Counted from the first letter of the stretch, positions 7,529-17,581 are shown. The stretch: 64,000 nucleotides of DNA from Galbibacter kalidii (GCF_026241135.1 NZ_JAPFGA010000001.1:124001-188000); one strand, 5' to 3'. Numbers and translations are program-made. Notes: a model not told the origin generated them from the letters alone.

Positions 7529-9514
7529 ATGAACAGTAAGAAGATCATTTTTATCATAGCAGTTCTTTTCTGTGTAACACTTCAGGCGCAGAAGTTTCAA
7601 ACTCATGCCGTTAAAGAAGGGGAGACATTGGAAAGTATTGCAAAAAAGTATAAGGTAACACCTTATTCCATTATAGAGTTGAACCCGGAGGTTAAAAATG
7701 GGGTAAAGAAAAACACAATTGTCATCATTCCGGTAGGCATGGAAGAGACACAAACCGGAGCTCCGGTACCCAATGTGGCCGCTGCTACTCAACAAGAAAA
7801 AGAAGTAGAACGGTTTATAAAGCACAAAGTTCGCCGTAAAGAAACCTTGTTCGGAATTTCCCAACAGTACGATATCTCGGTTGATGATATAAAGCGGTAC
7901 AACAAAGAACTATACAGCCGTCAGTTAAAGAGAAGGGAAAAGATCCAAATCCCGATTTTTAAGAAAGGAGCAGTTGCCGATTCCGGTTTACCGAAAATAA
8001 AAGAAGGATTTGTAACCTATAAGGTAGCACCAAAGGAAGGACCGTGGAGAATTGCTTATGAGCACGGTATTACAGTTGATTCCCTTAAAAAGTTGAATCC
8101 GCAGATGAGTGATGTGCTTCAGTTGGGAGATACTTTGATGGTGCCTTTTGTTCCCGGGAATGTAAAAAAAGCTATAGAAGTTGATCAGTACAACTATTAT
8201 ACGGTACTTCCTAAAGAAGGCTTTTACAGATTGAAAGTGAAACTGGGTGTTACTCAAGAAGAGATCGAACAATTGAACCCAGAGGTCAAAGATGGTGGAT
8301 TAAAGGTCGGGATGGTACTTAAATTACCCAAAGAAAAAATGGGAGACATGGCGGTAAACAACGGACAACTTATCGAGCGTTTCTCGTTGTTGGACAGCCT
8401 GAATTATGACGACAAGTCGGAAATAGCTCTCATGTTGCCTTTCAAATTGAATGAATTCGATTTTGAAAACCTGGAGAGCAATAGGACAAAAATAAAAAGG
8501 GACAAACTGCTTGGTGTTTCCATTGATTTTTATACCGGAGCGATGATGGCCATCGATTCTGCTAAACAAATGGGTTTGTCATTAGATTTGAAAGTGTTTG
8601 ACACCAGTATCGGAGAAGGTTCGGTATATCAATTGTTGTCAAGCAACGATATGGATGGGGTAAATGCAATAGTTGGACCTGTTATGCCTACAGCCTTCAA
8701 CAGGGTTTCAAGCTATGTAAAAACACGTAATATTCCTGTTTTTGCACCCTTTTCAAACAATGGAATACAATTGTATGACAATGTGTTCCAAACTTTGCCA
8801 CCGGAAAAACTTTTCCGTGAGAAGATGTATACTTTTCTAAAAACTAATGGAATGGATAAAAACATTATCATTATAGCAGATTTGAAACATGCCAACATTA
8901 GAGCGAAGTTGAAAGAGATCTTCCCCGGAGCAAAAATAATCAATCCTATAGATGATAAATATATCCGTTTGGATGAGATCAATCCGTTCTTGTCGTCTGA
9001 AAAAGAAAATTGGGTCATTGTGGAGACCAATGATATTCCACTACTTACCAATCTTATAGGAGTGGTGAATTCTGCCAAGACGGAAAAGTATGATATTACA
9101 CTTTTGACAACTATGAAAGGAAGTGCATATGAAAGTGAGAATATCTCAAACATGCATTTGTCCAATCTGAATTTTCACTTTTCTACTATCGATAAGATGT
9201 CGGATGCCGATTCTGGTTTCAACAAAAAGTATAAATCCAAATACGGTACGATACCCAATCGATATGCTGTTAGAGGCTTTGACTTGATGATGGATGTGAT
9301 TTTACGTTTGAGCTTCAATAAAAACCTGTATTATGGAGTTTCAAGGGTTAGTGAGACAGAGTATATTGAAAATAAATTTGACTATGTAAAAGATCTTTCC
9401 GGCGGTTATTACAATCAGGCGCTGTATATTGTGAAATATGATAATATGGAAATAAAAGAAGTAAAAGACAATGCCAACCTCTATAGTGACATATCTGGGA
9501 GCACTACGGACTAA
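7529..9514 (+). CDS. exported protein with four LysM repeats and a periplasmic-binding-protein-1-like domain
   Basis: A 661-residue protein with a signal peptide (about residues 1-20, ending VTLQAQ) followed by four LysM-like peptidoglycan-binding modules beginning near residues 25, 91, 165 and 222 (each with a G-E-T/G...I...Y.I/V...L..LN pattern; the last two are divergent). The rest, from about 290, resembles the type 1 periplasmic binding fold used by branched-chain amino acid receptors (IALMLPFKLNEF, VNAIVGPVMPTAFN). It probably sits on peptidoglycan; its ligand is unknown. It follows guaA and overlaps the OsmC gene by 44 bases in another frame, so the two are likely co-translated. Several flavobacterial genomes carry this architecture. 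Confidence 0.82.
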   Translation: MNSKKIIFIIAVLFCVTLQAQKFQTHAVKEGETLESIAKKYKVTPYSIIELNPEVKNGVKKNTIVIIPVGMEETQTGAPVPNVAAATQQEKEVERFIKHKVRRKETLFGISQQYDISVDDIKRYNKELYSRQLKRREKIQIPIFKKGAVADSGLPKIKEGFVTYKVAPKEGPWRIAYEHGITVDSLKKLNPQMSDVLQLGDTLMVPFVPGNVKKAIEVDQYNYYTVLPKEGFYRLKVKLGVTQEEIEQLNPEVKDGGLKVGMVLKLPKEKMGDMAVNNGQLIERFSLLDSLNYDDKSEIALMLPFKLNEFDFENLESNRTKIKRDKLLGVSIDFYTGAMMAIDSAKQMGLSLDLKVFDTSIGEGSVYQLLSSNDMDGVNAIVGPVMPTAFNRVSSYVKTRNIPVFAPFSNNGIQLYDNVFQTLPPEKLFREKMYTFLKTNGMDKNIIIIADLKHANIRAKLKEIFPGAKIINPIDDKYIRLDEINPFLSSEKENWVIVETNDIPLLTNLIGVVNSAKTEKYDITLLTTMKGSAYESENISNMHLSNLNFHFSTIDKMSDADSGFNKKYKSKYGTIPNRYAVRGFDLMMDVILRLSFNKNLYYGVSRVSETEYIENKFDYVKDLSGGYYNQALYIVKYDNMEIKEVKDNANLYSDISGSTTD

Positions 9515-9875
9515 GTGTGTTCATGTAAAAAGCAATAATTCTTTTATTACCGATGCCCCTGTTGATAATAACGGAAAAGGCGAAGCCTTTTCTCCGACTG
9601 ACACGGTCGCCACTGCTTTGGCGAGTTGTATGCTTACTGTTATGGGAATCAAAGCAAGGGATATGGACATAGACCTGACTGATGCAACAGCCTATGTGAC
9701 CAAAACAATGGCTGAAAACCCGCGACGGATTTCAAAAATCGAGGTCATTCTCGATATTCCCGCAAAAGTGGATGAAAAAAATAAAACTATCCTTGAGCGG
9801 ACAGCCAATACCTGCCCCGTACACCAAAGTTTACATCCCGATATCGAAAAAGAAATTGTGTTTAATTGGGCATAG
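9471..9875 (+). CDS. OsmC/Ohr family peroxiredoxin-like protein
   Basis: A protein of 134 residues with both redox cysteines of the OsmC family: ASCMLTVMG (near residue 53) and NTCPVHQSL (near residue 116). By family it reduces organic hydroperoxides in the cytoplasm through a cysteine pair. The start at 9471 lies within the end of the LysM gene (44-base overlap). It is retained because YLGALRTKCVHVKS gives the expected first strand and GEAFSPTDTVATALASC follows. The DUF3820 gene begins five bases after its stop, so three genes run as one unit. Confidence 0.88.
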   Translation: MPTSIVTYLGALRTKCVHVKSNNSFITDAPVDNNGKGEAFSPTDTVATALASCMLTVMGIKARDMDIDLTDATAYVTKTMAENPRRISKIEVILDIPAKVDEKNKTILERTANTCPVHQSLHPDIEKEIVFNWA

Positions 9876-9880
9876 ACTGC

Positions 9881-10102
9881 ATGGACATCACACAAAACAA
9901 GACTTTTCTACTGGAATTGGCAAAAGCGAAAATGCCCTTCGGAAAATATAAGGATCGATATCTTACTGATATTCCTGAGGCCTATTTTGTGTGGTTTAAA
10001 CAGAAAGGATTTCCAAAAGGAAAACTCGGACAACAACTAGAAGCCATGCACGAGATCAAGGTCAATGGATTGGAAGGGTTGGTGAGAAAGATCAGGGGTT
10101 AA
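9881..10102 (+). CDS. DUF3820 family small protein
   Basis: A small protein of 73 residues with the family signature MPFGKYKDRYLTDIPEAYFVWF and KGFPKGKLGQQL. The family is broad and has no established biochemical function; some members are annotated as putative quorum-sensing-regulated factors. I set the start at ATG 9881; an in-frame TTG at 9866 would overlap the OsmC stop. It ends the guaA-side transcription unit; about 200 bases of spacer with the pyrG promoter follow. Confidence 0.78.
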   Translation: MDITQNKTFLLELAKAKMPFGKYKDRYLTDIPEAYFVWFKQKGFPKGKLGQQLEAMHEIKVNGLEGLVRKIRG

Positions 10103-10240
10103 GATTGTAATACTGATAGCTTTTTTTGCCCTTTCCTACAAGAATGATAATAATAATTCTGATTATATAGAGATGGAGCAATGTATATCCGTTTCAACAA
10201 AAACGAAATGGTGAACTCCGTTTTTTTAAATTCAAATTTG

Positions 10241-10248
10241 TATTTTTG
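10241..10248 (+). promoter_or_regulatory. -7 promoter box of pyrG
   Basis: TATTTTTG (TAnnTTTG type) lies 59 bases before the pyrG ATG at 10308, giving a leader of about 55 nt. A T-rich stretch precedes it at the -33 distance, without a clean TTG. Confidence 0.55.
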
Positions 10249-10307
10249 CCGCGGTATTTTAATAGCCTGTTTTCAGTCGGGCAAGAAATCTATAAGGAGA
10301 TAAATAA

Positions 10308-11924
<1,617 letters not shown>

Positions 11925-11930
11925 TGCCAG

Positions 11931-11964
11931 TTTGACATGAATTGACGTTTTGGGCATATCTTTG
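11931..11964 (+). promoter_or_regulatory. yidC promoter with both elements
   Basis: The best promoter in the window: TTTGAC at 11931-11936 (containing the -33 TTG), a 20-base spacer, and TATCTTTG at 11957-11964. This fits the flavobacterial pattern TTG-N17-23-TAnnTTTG. The resulting leader of about 120 nt contains the double-hairpin repeat. Confidence 0.75.
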
Positions 11965-12027
11965 CACGTTAACAGCGCATAACGATAATTGCCCTTTTTG
12001 GCATACTGTAAATTACCTCGGGACAAG

Positions 12028-12066
12028 CCCGATAATTATCGAGATAAAATCTCACTTAGTGAGTAA
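12028..12066. repeat. double-hairpin intergenic repeat, copy 2, in the yidC leader
   Basis: Same unit as 4306-4345: CCCGATAATTATCGAG (one arm substitution) followed by ATAAAAT and CTCACT-t-AGTGAG (12051-12063). Here it lies downstream of the promoter and 24 bases before the yidC ATG, so it would be transcribed into the messenger leader. Confidence 0.8.
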
Positions 12067-12090
12067 AAGATATTTTTTAATTTAAATTAA

Positions 12091-13980
12091 ATGGAAGGAA
12101 AGAAGTTCGACATTAATTCAATTATAGGTTTTGTACTTATTTTTGGAATTTTATTGTGGTTTTTATACCAAAATCAACCTACAGAAGAAGAAATTGAAGC
12201 TGAAAAGGCCAAAACAGAACAGGTCGAAAAAGCAAAAGAAGAGCAAGAGAGCACTGCAACTCCTGTTGTTGAAGAAACTCCTACCGTCGATCTGACAGAT
12301 TCTACCGCTTTGGCTCAATATAAAGGAAGTCTGGGAGCTTTTGCCTATTCGGCTACAATCCCATCTGCAGGAGATGATATCACAACTTTTGAAAACGAGC
12401 TTGTCAAATTTAAAGTAAGTAATAAAGGAGGGCAGATCGTTGAAGCCGTTCTTAAAAAATATAGTACTTACGATTCTGTTCCGGTTTATTTGGTAAAAGA
12501 CGGAAATGCTTCCTTCAATTTAAATATAAGCACAACAGACAACAGAACACTCAATACAGAAAACCTGTATTTTGAACCTTCATTGTCAGAAAGTGGAGAA
12601 AACCAGATACTTTCCATGAAGTTGAAAGCGTCGGACAATCAATATCTTGAGTATCGATATGAGTTGAAACCCGATGGATATTTGGTAGATTTTACAATTC
12701 GTTCTCAAGGCTTGGACAATGTGTTGAACAGCTCGCAACCGGTTCAATTGGATTGGAAACAGAAAGGAATTCGTCATAGCAAGAGTATAGAGTATGAAAA
12801 CCGTTATACAAGGCTTACCTATATGCATGACGGAAAAACAAGTAAATTGGGTCAGGGTGATTCAGATGATGATACCGATAGCAATGTGTCTTGGATTTCA
12901 TACCGACAACACTTTTTCAGTACTATTTTGATCAATCCTGCTGAGTTTAGCAATGCTTCGTTTACCTCAGAAAAGTTGTTTGAAGAGGAGAGCAAAGAAG
13001 AAAAATACACTAAACAATATACTTCATCAATTCCTTTGGAAGTACAAGGCGGTGAGTTGAACTACAATATGCACTGGTATTACGGACCTACCGATGCTAG
13101 AGTCTTTAAAAAGTATAAAGATTTCAATTTAGCCGACTCTATACCTTTTGGGTGGGGAATTTTCGGTTTTATCAACAAACATGTGTTTACACCTTTATAC
13201 GATTTCTTAAGTTCTGTATTCCCTTACGGAATCGCTATTATCGTCATGACGATTCTTGTAAGATTGGTTATGTCCCCGGTGACCTACAAATCCTATTTGT
13301 CACAGGCAAAAATGAAGGTCATCAAACCTGAGGTTACGGAGATTAGCCAAAAATACAAGGACAATGCGATGAAGAAGCAGCAGGAGACCATGAAGTTGTA
13401 CAGAAAAGCAGGGGTGAGCCCAATGAGCGGATGTATTCCGGCATTGATGCAATTGCCTATTTTTTACGCTTTGTTCATGTTCTTCCCAACGGCATTTATG
13501 CTAAGGCAGAAACCGTTTTTATGGGCAAAAGACCTTTCTTCTTATGATACGATCTATGAATTCCCAGAAGGATTTAGTATACCGTTTTATGGAGATCACG
13601 TGAGTTTGTTCCCGATTTTGGCTTCAGTAGCTATATTTTTCTACATGAGAATGACCACCGGACAACAACAGGCCATGCAGCAGCCAACACAAGAAGGAAT
13701 GCCGGATATGGGCAAAATGATGAAAGTGATGATCTATATTTCACCACTAATGATGCTGTTTTTCTTCAACAATTATGCGAGTGGTTTGAGTTTGTATTAT
13801 TTTATTTCAAACTTGATTACGATCGTGATCATGTTGGTCATCAAGAATTATATCATTGATGAGGATAAAATTCATGCTAAAATTCAGGAAAATAAAAAGA
13901 AACCTAAAAAAGAGAGTAAGTTTCAGCGAAAAATGCGTGAAATGATGGAGCAGGCAGAAGCTCAGAAAAAGAAAAAATAA
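12091..13980 (+). CDS. yidC: membrane protein insertase YidC
   Basis: Inserts and folds inner-membrane proteins, alone or with the Sec translocon. A 629-residue protein with the long Bacteroidota/Gram-negative layout: an N-terminal membrane anchor (about residues 8-25), an acidic linker, a large periplasmic beta domain (about 60-350), then the conserved five-segment core starting near YGIAIIVMTILVRLVMSPV (about 380). MSGCIPALMQLPIFYALF and the NNYASGLSLYYFISN end segment are typical. The tail is very basic (KKPKKESKFQRKMREMM...), as in ribosome-contacting YidC proteins. It has its own promoter and a downstream terminator. Confidence 0.96.
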   Translation: MEGKKFDINSIIGFVLIFGILLWFLYQNQPTEEEIEAEKAKTEQVEKAKEEQESTATPVVEETPTVDLTDSTALAQYKGSLGAFAYSATIPSAGDDITTFENELVKFKVSNKGGQIVEAVLKKYSTYDSVPVYLVKDGNASFNLNISTTDNRTLNTENLYFEPSLSESGENQILSMKLKASDNQYLEYRYELKPDGYLVDFTIRSQGLDNVLNSSQPVQLDWKQKGIRHSKSIEYENRYTRLTYMHDGKTSKLGQGDSDDDTDSNVSWISYRQHFFSTILINPAEFSNASFTSEKLFEEESKEEKYTKQYTSSIPLEVQGGELNYNMHWYYGPTDARVFKKYKDFNLADSIPFGWGIFGFINKHVFTPLYDFLSSVFPYGIAIIVMTILVRLVMSPVTYKSYLSQAKMKVIKPEVTEISQKYKDNAMKKQQETMKLYRKAGVSPMSGCIPALMQLPIFYALFMFFPTAFMLRQKPFLWAKDLSSYDTIYEFPEGFSIPFYGDHVSLFPILASVAIFFYMRMTTGQQQAMQQPTQEGMPDMGKMMKVMIYISPLMMLFFFNNYASGLSLYYFISNLITIVIMLVIKNYIIDEDKIHAKIQENKKKPKKESKFQRKMREMMEQAEAQKKKK

Positions 13981-14005
13981 GGGCGATTCCCTTAAAAATA
14001 TCAAT

Positions 14006-14040
14006 GACCTGTTGGATTTTAGTATCTGGCAGGTCTTTTT
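14006..14040 (+). terminator. probable intrinsic terminator of yidC
   Basis: Stem GACCTG/CAGGTC (14006-14011 and 14030-14035) closing an 18-base loop, followed by TTTTT and more T-rich sequence. Confidence 0.6.
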
Positions 14041-14099
14041 GGTTTGTAACTGAAAGAAAAACCGCTTTTTTACGACCAAAACGTTCCAAATCAATTTTG

Positions 14100-14107
14100 T
14101 AATTTTG
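14100..14107 (+). promoter_or_regulatory. -7 promoter box of mnmA
   Basis: TAATTTTG lies 41 bases before the mnmA ATG at 14149 and fits TAnnTTTG. Confidence 0.5.
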
Positions 14108-14148
14108 CAAAAGTTTTATTTACGTTGATTTTTCGATCGTATAAAGAA

Positions 14149-15339
14149 ATGAAGAGAGTAATAGTAGGATTATCAGGAGGAGTAGATTCCAGTGTGACGG
14201 CATACTTGTTGAAAGAGCAGGGTTATGACGTGATAGGCCTTTTTATGAAAAATTGGCACGATGATTCGGTGACCATATCCAACGAATGTCCTTGGCTGGA
14301 AGACAGTAACGATGCCATGATGGTAGCCGATAAACTGGGGATTCCTTTTCAAACGGTTGATTTGAGCGAACAATATAAAGAACGTATCGTGGATTATATG
14401 TTTAACGAATACGAAAGAGGGCGAACGCCCAATCCGGATGTGTTGTGCAATCGTGAGATCAAATTTGATGTTTTTATGAAGATTGCACTGAGTTTGGGCG
14501 CCGATTATGTTGCTACAGGCCACTATTGTAGAAAAGACACCATTGAGATCGATGGAAAACCGGTACATCGCCTGTTGGCAGGAAAAGACAACAACAAAGA
14601 CCAATCCTATTTCCTTTGCCAGTTATCACAAGAACAATTGAGTAAAACTTTATTTCCGATAGGGGAATTGACAAAACCGGAAGTTAGAAAAATAGCTTCT
14701 GAAAACAACCTCGTTACTGCCGAAAAGAAAGATTCACAAGGGCTTTGTTTTATCGGGAAAGTAAGGCTTCCTGATTTTCTTCAGCAAAAACTGAAACCGG
14801 AAGAAGGTTCTATCATAGAAGTGGCACCCGAAAAAGTGCTCGCTAAAAAAAATGGGGAAATGACTTTTGCTTCAAAAGAAGAAGAATTGGCTTTCAACGC
14901 TCGAAAAGTGAGCTACACAGCTGCGGACGGAAAAGAGGTAGGAAAACACCAAGGTGCACATTATTTTACCAAAGGTCAACGAAAAGGCTTGGCGGTGGGT
15001 GGAACTCCCGAACCCTTGTTCGTGATTGAAACTGATGTGGACGAAAACATTATTTATACCGGACAGGGAAAAAAACATCCGGGGCTCTTCAGAAAAGCGC
15101 TTTTTGTTACTAATGATGAATTGCATTGGGTGCGAGAAGATCTGACCTTAAAAGTTGATGAAACCATGGATGTCACAGCGCGGATTCGTTACAGACAACC
15201 TCTGCAAAAAGCGACTTTATACCAAGTAGATGGTGGTCTGTATGTGGATTTTGAACAGCCGCAAAGTGCCATCACCGAAGGACAGTTCGTCGCCTTTTAT
15301 CAAGGTGATGAGTTGATCGGTTCAGGGGTTATTGCTTAG
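14149..15339 (+). CDS. mnmA: tRNA-specific 2-thiouridylase MnmA
   Basis: Adds sulfur to the wobble uridine (U34) of Lys, Glu and Gln tRNAs. Length 396 residues. The PP-loop SGGVDSSV is at about residues 8-15; the first catalytic cysteine lies in [14 protein letters not shown] (near 102) and the second in [10 protein letters not shown] (near 200); the sequence [11 protein letters not shown] and the C-terminal beta barrel complete the family layout. An in-frame TTG at 14125 gives a longer frame, but [15 protein letters not shown] at 14149 is the family start. It is the last gene of the block between the two MITE copies. Confidence 0.96.
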   Translation: MKRVIVGLSGGVDSSVTAYLLKEQGYDVIGLFMKNWHDDSVTISNECPWLEDSNDAMMVADKLGIPFQTVDLSEQYKERIVDYMFNEYERGRTPNPDVLCNREIKFDVFMKIALSLGADYVATGHYCRKDTIEIDGKPVHRLLAGKDNNKDQSYFLCQLSQEQLSKTLFPIGELTKPEVRKIASENNLVTAEKKDSQGLCFIGKVRLPDFLQQKLKPEEGSIIEVAPEKVLAKKNGEMTFASKEEELAFNARKVSYTAADGKEVGKHQGAHYFTKGQRKGLAVGGTPEPLFVIETDVDENIIYTGQGKKHPGLFRKALFVTNDELHWVREDLTLKVDETMDVTARIRYRQPLQKATLYQVDGGLYVDFEQPQSAITEGQFVAFYQGDELIGSGVIA

Positions 15340-15356
15340 ATAAATTTCATTTTTTC

Positions 15357-15418
15357 AACCATTAAGAAGTTAAGAGTCATTAAGGTAGAAATACAAAACT
15401 TAATGCTCCTTAATGGTT
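15357..15418. repeat. short inverted repeat made of TTAAG words
   Basis: Arms AACCATTAAG (15357-15366) and CTTAATGGTT (15409-15418) are perfectly complementary over 10 bases, with a second nested CATTAAG/CTTAATG pair inside. It lies directly after mnmA and could also act as a weak terminator, though no T run follows. The word style resembles the flanks of the four-helix-bundle cassettes near 19.5 and 21.2 kb. Confidence 0.6.
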
Positions 15419-15460
15419 TCCCCTCAATTTTTATATTTCCCAACAATAGCCTATTTTTAT

Positions 15461-15769
15461 CTTTAGAACTAATAGCGTCCAAAACGTTTTTATTTAATTT
15501 TTTGAGATTTTGATGAAATTTCAACGTTTGTGGTTTGGTTCCGGCCTACGATAAAAATATTGAAAATCAAGGAAGCAGCGGTGGGTTAAAGATAAAAATC
15601 TGTTTGAGTTTCGCCCCAAGGCGGAATGAGTTATTTTTATCTGTGGCTGGGGATTCCGTAGTATTTTCTTATGTTTTTATCGTCAGCCTAGATTTTTTTG
15701 GTTCGTTTTTTCATCAATGGAAAAAATGAACAGATAAAAATTTATTTAGGACAGAATTGCTTTAGAACC
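15461..15769 (-). mobile_element. MITE-like element, right copy, inverted relative to the left copy
   Basis: Element body 15471-15759, on the opposite strand to 593-899. Direct repeats CTTTAGAAC-T (15461-15470) and CTTTAGAAC-C (15760-15769) abut it on each side, 9 of 10 bases equal, as for a target-site duplication. The sequence of its duplication differs from that of the left copy, although both contain a CTT(T)AGAA word, so the two copies inserted separately. One central hairpin arm is mutated (GGCGAAA instead of GGCGGAA in element orientation). A 64-codon open frame spans both copies but has no protein-like features. Confidence 0.8.
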
Positions 15770-15782
15770 TTAATATATAATT

Positions 15783-15938
15783 ATGCCATCTAGTAAGGGT
15801 CATACAAAACAAGTTCAATACGCCAAATCCTTTAAAGAGGCCTCACAAGATTCAGATGTAATGCTTATGGCTGAAAAAGGCATGGGCTACTACTTTAAGA
15901 TAATTCAAGAATTTGAACAAGGCTTCAATGCAAAATAA
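15783..15938 (+). CDS. small hypothetical protein coupled to nitronate monooxygenase
   Basis: A 51-codon frame from ATG 15783 to TAA 15936-15938, not recognised as any named family. It begins MPSSKGHTKQVQYAKSFK, contains an acidic middle (EASQDSD) and ends in an aromatic helix-like YYFKIIQEFEQGF. Support comes from the 11-base overlap with the next gene (its ATG at 15928 lies inside the end of this frame), a typical translational-coupling arrangement. It starts 23 bases after the right MITE copy, so its promoter must lie in or next to that element. The composition looks like a soluble charged protein; no function is proposed. Confidence 0.55.
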   Translation: MPSSKGHTKQVQYAKSFKEASQDSDVMLMAEKGMGYYFKIIQEFEQGFNAK

Positions 15939-16875
15939 AACGACCCAACTATTTAACATACAATACCCCATTGTCCAAGCCGGTATGGTGTGGGCCAGTG
16001 GTTGGAAATTGGCATCAGCGGCAGCAAATTCGGGGATACTCGGACTTATTGGTGCCGGTTCGATGTATCCTGAAGTGTTACGGGAGCATATTCAAAAATG
16101 TAAAAAGGCAACGGATAAGCCCTTTGGGGTGAATGTTCCGCTTTTATATCCTGATATCGACAAGATCATACAGATTCTTATTGAAGAGGAGGTGAAAATT
16201 GTTTTTACCTCTGCCGGAAATCCGAAGACATGGACTTCCCATTTGAAATCACACGGAATTATGGTGGTACACGTGGTTAGTAGTGTGAAGTTTGCTTTAA
16301 AAGCACAAGAATCTGGAGTTGATGCTGTTGTAGCCGAAGGTTTTGAGGCCGGAGGTCATAACGGAAGGGATGAAACCACCACTTTTACCTTGATTCCGAT
16401 GGTGAAAGAAAAAATAGAAATCCCTTTGATTGCTGCGGGGGGCATAGCCACTGGAAGTGGAATGCTGGCAGCGATGGTGCTCGGGGCTGATGGGGTGCAG
16501 GTGGGAAGCAGATTTGTCGCTAGCGAGGAGGCTTCATCCCATATTAATTTTAAGCAGAAAGTTGTTGAAGCCAAAGAGGGCGACACACAACTCACCTTGA
16601 AGGAATTGGCGCCGGTACGCTTAATAAAAAATAAATTCTACGACGATATTCAGGCGCTTTATGCTAAAGGAACGACCAAGGAGGAATTAGTAGCACTCTT
16701 GGGTAGGGCAAGAGCCAAAAAAGGAATGTTTGAAGGGGATCTTGACGAAGGCGAATTGGAAATCGGACAAATATCCGGATTGATTAGTGATATTAAACCG
16801 GTTCAGGAGATTGTAGCAGATATGATTTCTGAATTTAAAACGGCAAAAGCCAAAGTTGCCAATTTAGATACTTAA
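15928..16875 (+). CDS. nitronate monooxygenase / 2-nitropropane dioxygenase-family flavoprotein
   Basis: A 315-residue TIM-barrel FMN protein. The N terminus (FNIQYPIVQAGMVWASG), the central AEGFEAGGHNGRDE and the FMN phosphate-binding loop AAGGIATGSGMLAAMVLGADGVQVGSRF define the NMO family. These enzymes oxidise alkyl nitronates such as propionate-3-nitronate. FabK-type enoyl reductases share the fold, but there is no fab gene context here. The start is ATG 15928, inside the small upstream frame; a TTG at 15913 is possible but less likely. Its stop overlaps the stop of the convergent DUF1456 gene. Confidence 0.85.
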   Translation: MQNKTTQLFNIQYPIVQAGMVWASGWKLASAAANSGILGLIGAGSMYPEVLREHIQKCKKATDKPFGVNVPLLYPDIDKIIQILIEEEVKIVFTSAGNPKTWTSHLKSHGIMVVHVVSSVKFALKAQESGVDAVVAEGFEAGGHNGRDETTTFTLIPMVKEKIEIPLIAAGGIATGSGMLAAMVLGADGVQVGSRFVASEEASSHINFKQKVVEAKEGDTQLTLKELAPVRLIKNKFYDDIQALYAKGTTKEELVALLGRARAKKGMFEGDLDEGELEIGQISGLISDIKPVQEIVADMISEFKTAKAKVANLDT

Positions 16876-17123
16876 TTTTTCTTAGGCTTTTCTTTCTTTT
16901 CCATAGGACCACGAAGGTGGATAATGAGTCCGTTTAAAAAATTACGAAGGATTTGATCGCCGCATTCCATGTATTTGGGATGGTTTTCATTTCTAAAGAA
17001 GGCTCCCAATTCACTTTTACTGATTTTGAAATCGACAAGAGCCAGAATTTCTACGATTTGATCATCCCTTAGTTTGTGTGCTACCCTAAGCTTTTTAAAA
17101 ATATCGTTGTTCGTTAGTCCCAT
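16872..17123 (-). CDS. DUF1456 family protein (YehS-like, single repeat)
   Basis: A protein of 83 residues beginning MGLTNNDIFKKLRVAHKLRD and containing KSELGAFFRNENHPKYMECGDQILRNFLNGL, the DUF1456 signature. Enterobacterial YehS proteins have two such repeats (about 155 residues); this has one, as is common in flavobacteria. The function is unknown. The frame continues 35 codons upstream, but a TACCTTTG box at 17129-17136 and the family start favour 17123. It overlaps the nitronate monooxygenase stop by four bases in convergent orientation. Confidence 0.8.
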   Translation of the reverse strand: MGLTNNDIFKKLRVAHKLRDDQIVEILALVDFKISKSELGAFFRNENHPKYMECGDQILRNFLNGLIIHLRGPMEKKEKPKKN

Positions 17124-17128
17124 AATCA

Positions 17129-17136
17129 CAAAGGTA
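17129..17136 (-). promoter_or_regulatory. -7 promoter box of the DUF1456 gene
   Basis: On the minus strand TACCTTTG, ending five bases before the ATG at 17123. It falls within the end of the preceding GNAT region, and the short distance suggests a leaderless or nearly leaderless transcript. Confidence 0.45.
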
Positions 17137-17145
17137 GGGAATGTT

Positions 17146-17577
17146 TTAAATCTTCTTTTGAAAATGGTAGCCAATAATTTCAAAGCCCTGATTAAAGTAG
17201 AACTTGTGGGATCTGCCGTTGTCCACATAAGAGTTTAGCTCCAGGGTTTTAAATTTATTTTGTTTGGCCCATTTTTCTATATGTGAGAGAAATTGCCTTC
17301 CAAGACCTTTGGATTGGATGCTGCTGTCTATAATGACATTATCCAGTTCCAGTTGTTTTCCGCTGTAGAGTTTTATACTGATCCACCCAGATGACATCCC
17401 AACAAGTTTACTGTCGATGACAAAGCCAAAACAGCGGTAGTTTTCAAGCTTAAACATCTCCCTGAGCAGTTGCCTTAACTCAGCCTCTGTTTTATTTGGG
17501 TTCAATTGGGCGGCAAGGGGAATGATCTCTTCAATATTGTCTTCAGAAAGAAAAGTAAAATGAATGTTTGCTTCCAT
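17146..17577 (-). CDS. GNAT family N-acetyltransferase
   Basis: A single-domain protein of 143 residues. Acetyl-CoA binding is indicated by the loop SIQSKGLGRQFLSHIEKWA (Q-S-K-G-L-G at about residues 88-93), and the C-terminal ELNSYVDNGRSHKFYFNQGFEIIGYHF fits the family end. The substrate is unknown. A TAATTTTG box lies four bases upstream of its ATG. It is separated from the beta-oxidation operon by that operon's terminator and from DUF1456 by about 20 bases. Confidence 0.85.
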   Translation of the reverse strand: MEANIHFTFLSEDNIEEIIPLAAQLNPNKTEAELRQLLREMFKLENYRCFGFVIDSKLVGMSSGWISIKLYSGKQLELDNVIIDSSIQSKGLGRQFLSHIEKWAKQNKFKTLELNSYVDNGRSHKFYFNQGFEIIGYHFQKKI

Positions 17578-17581
17578 AGCC

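Noticed and set aside
15336-15524. 62-codon minus-strand frame after mnmA
   Set aside because: It spans the short inverted repeat and the end of the MITE copy, so it is most likely non-coding.
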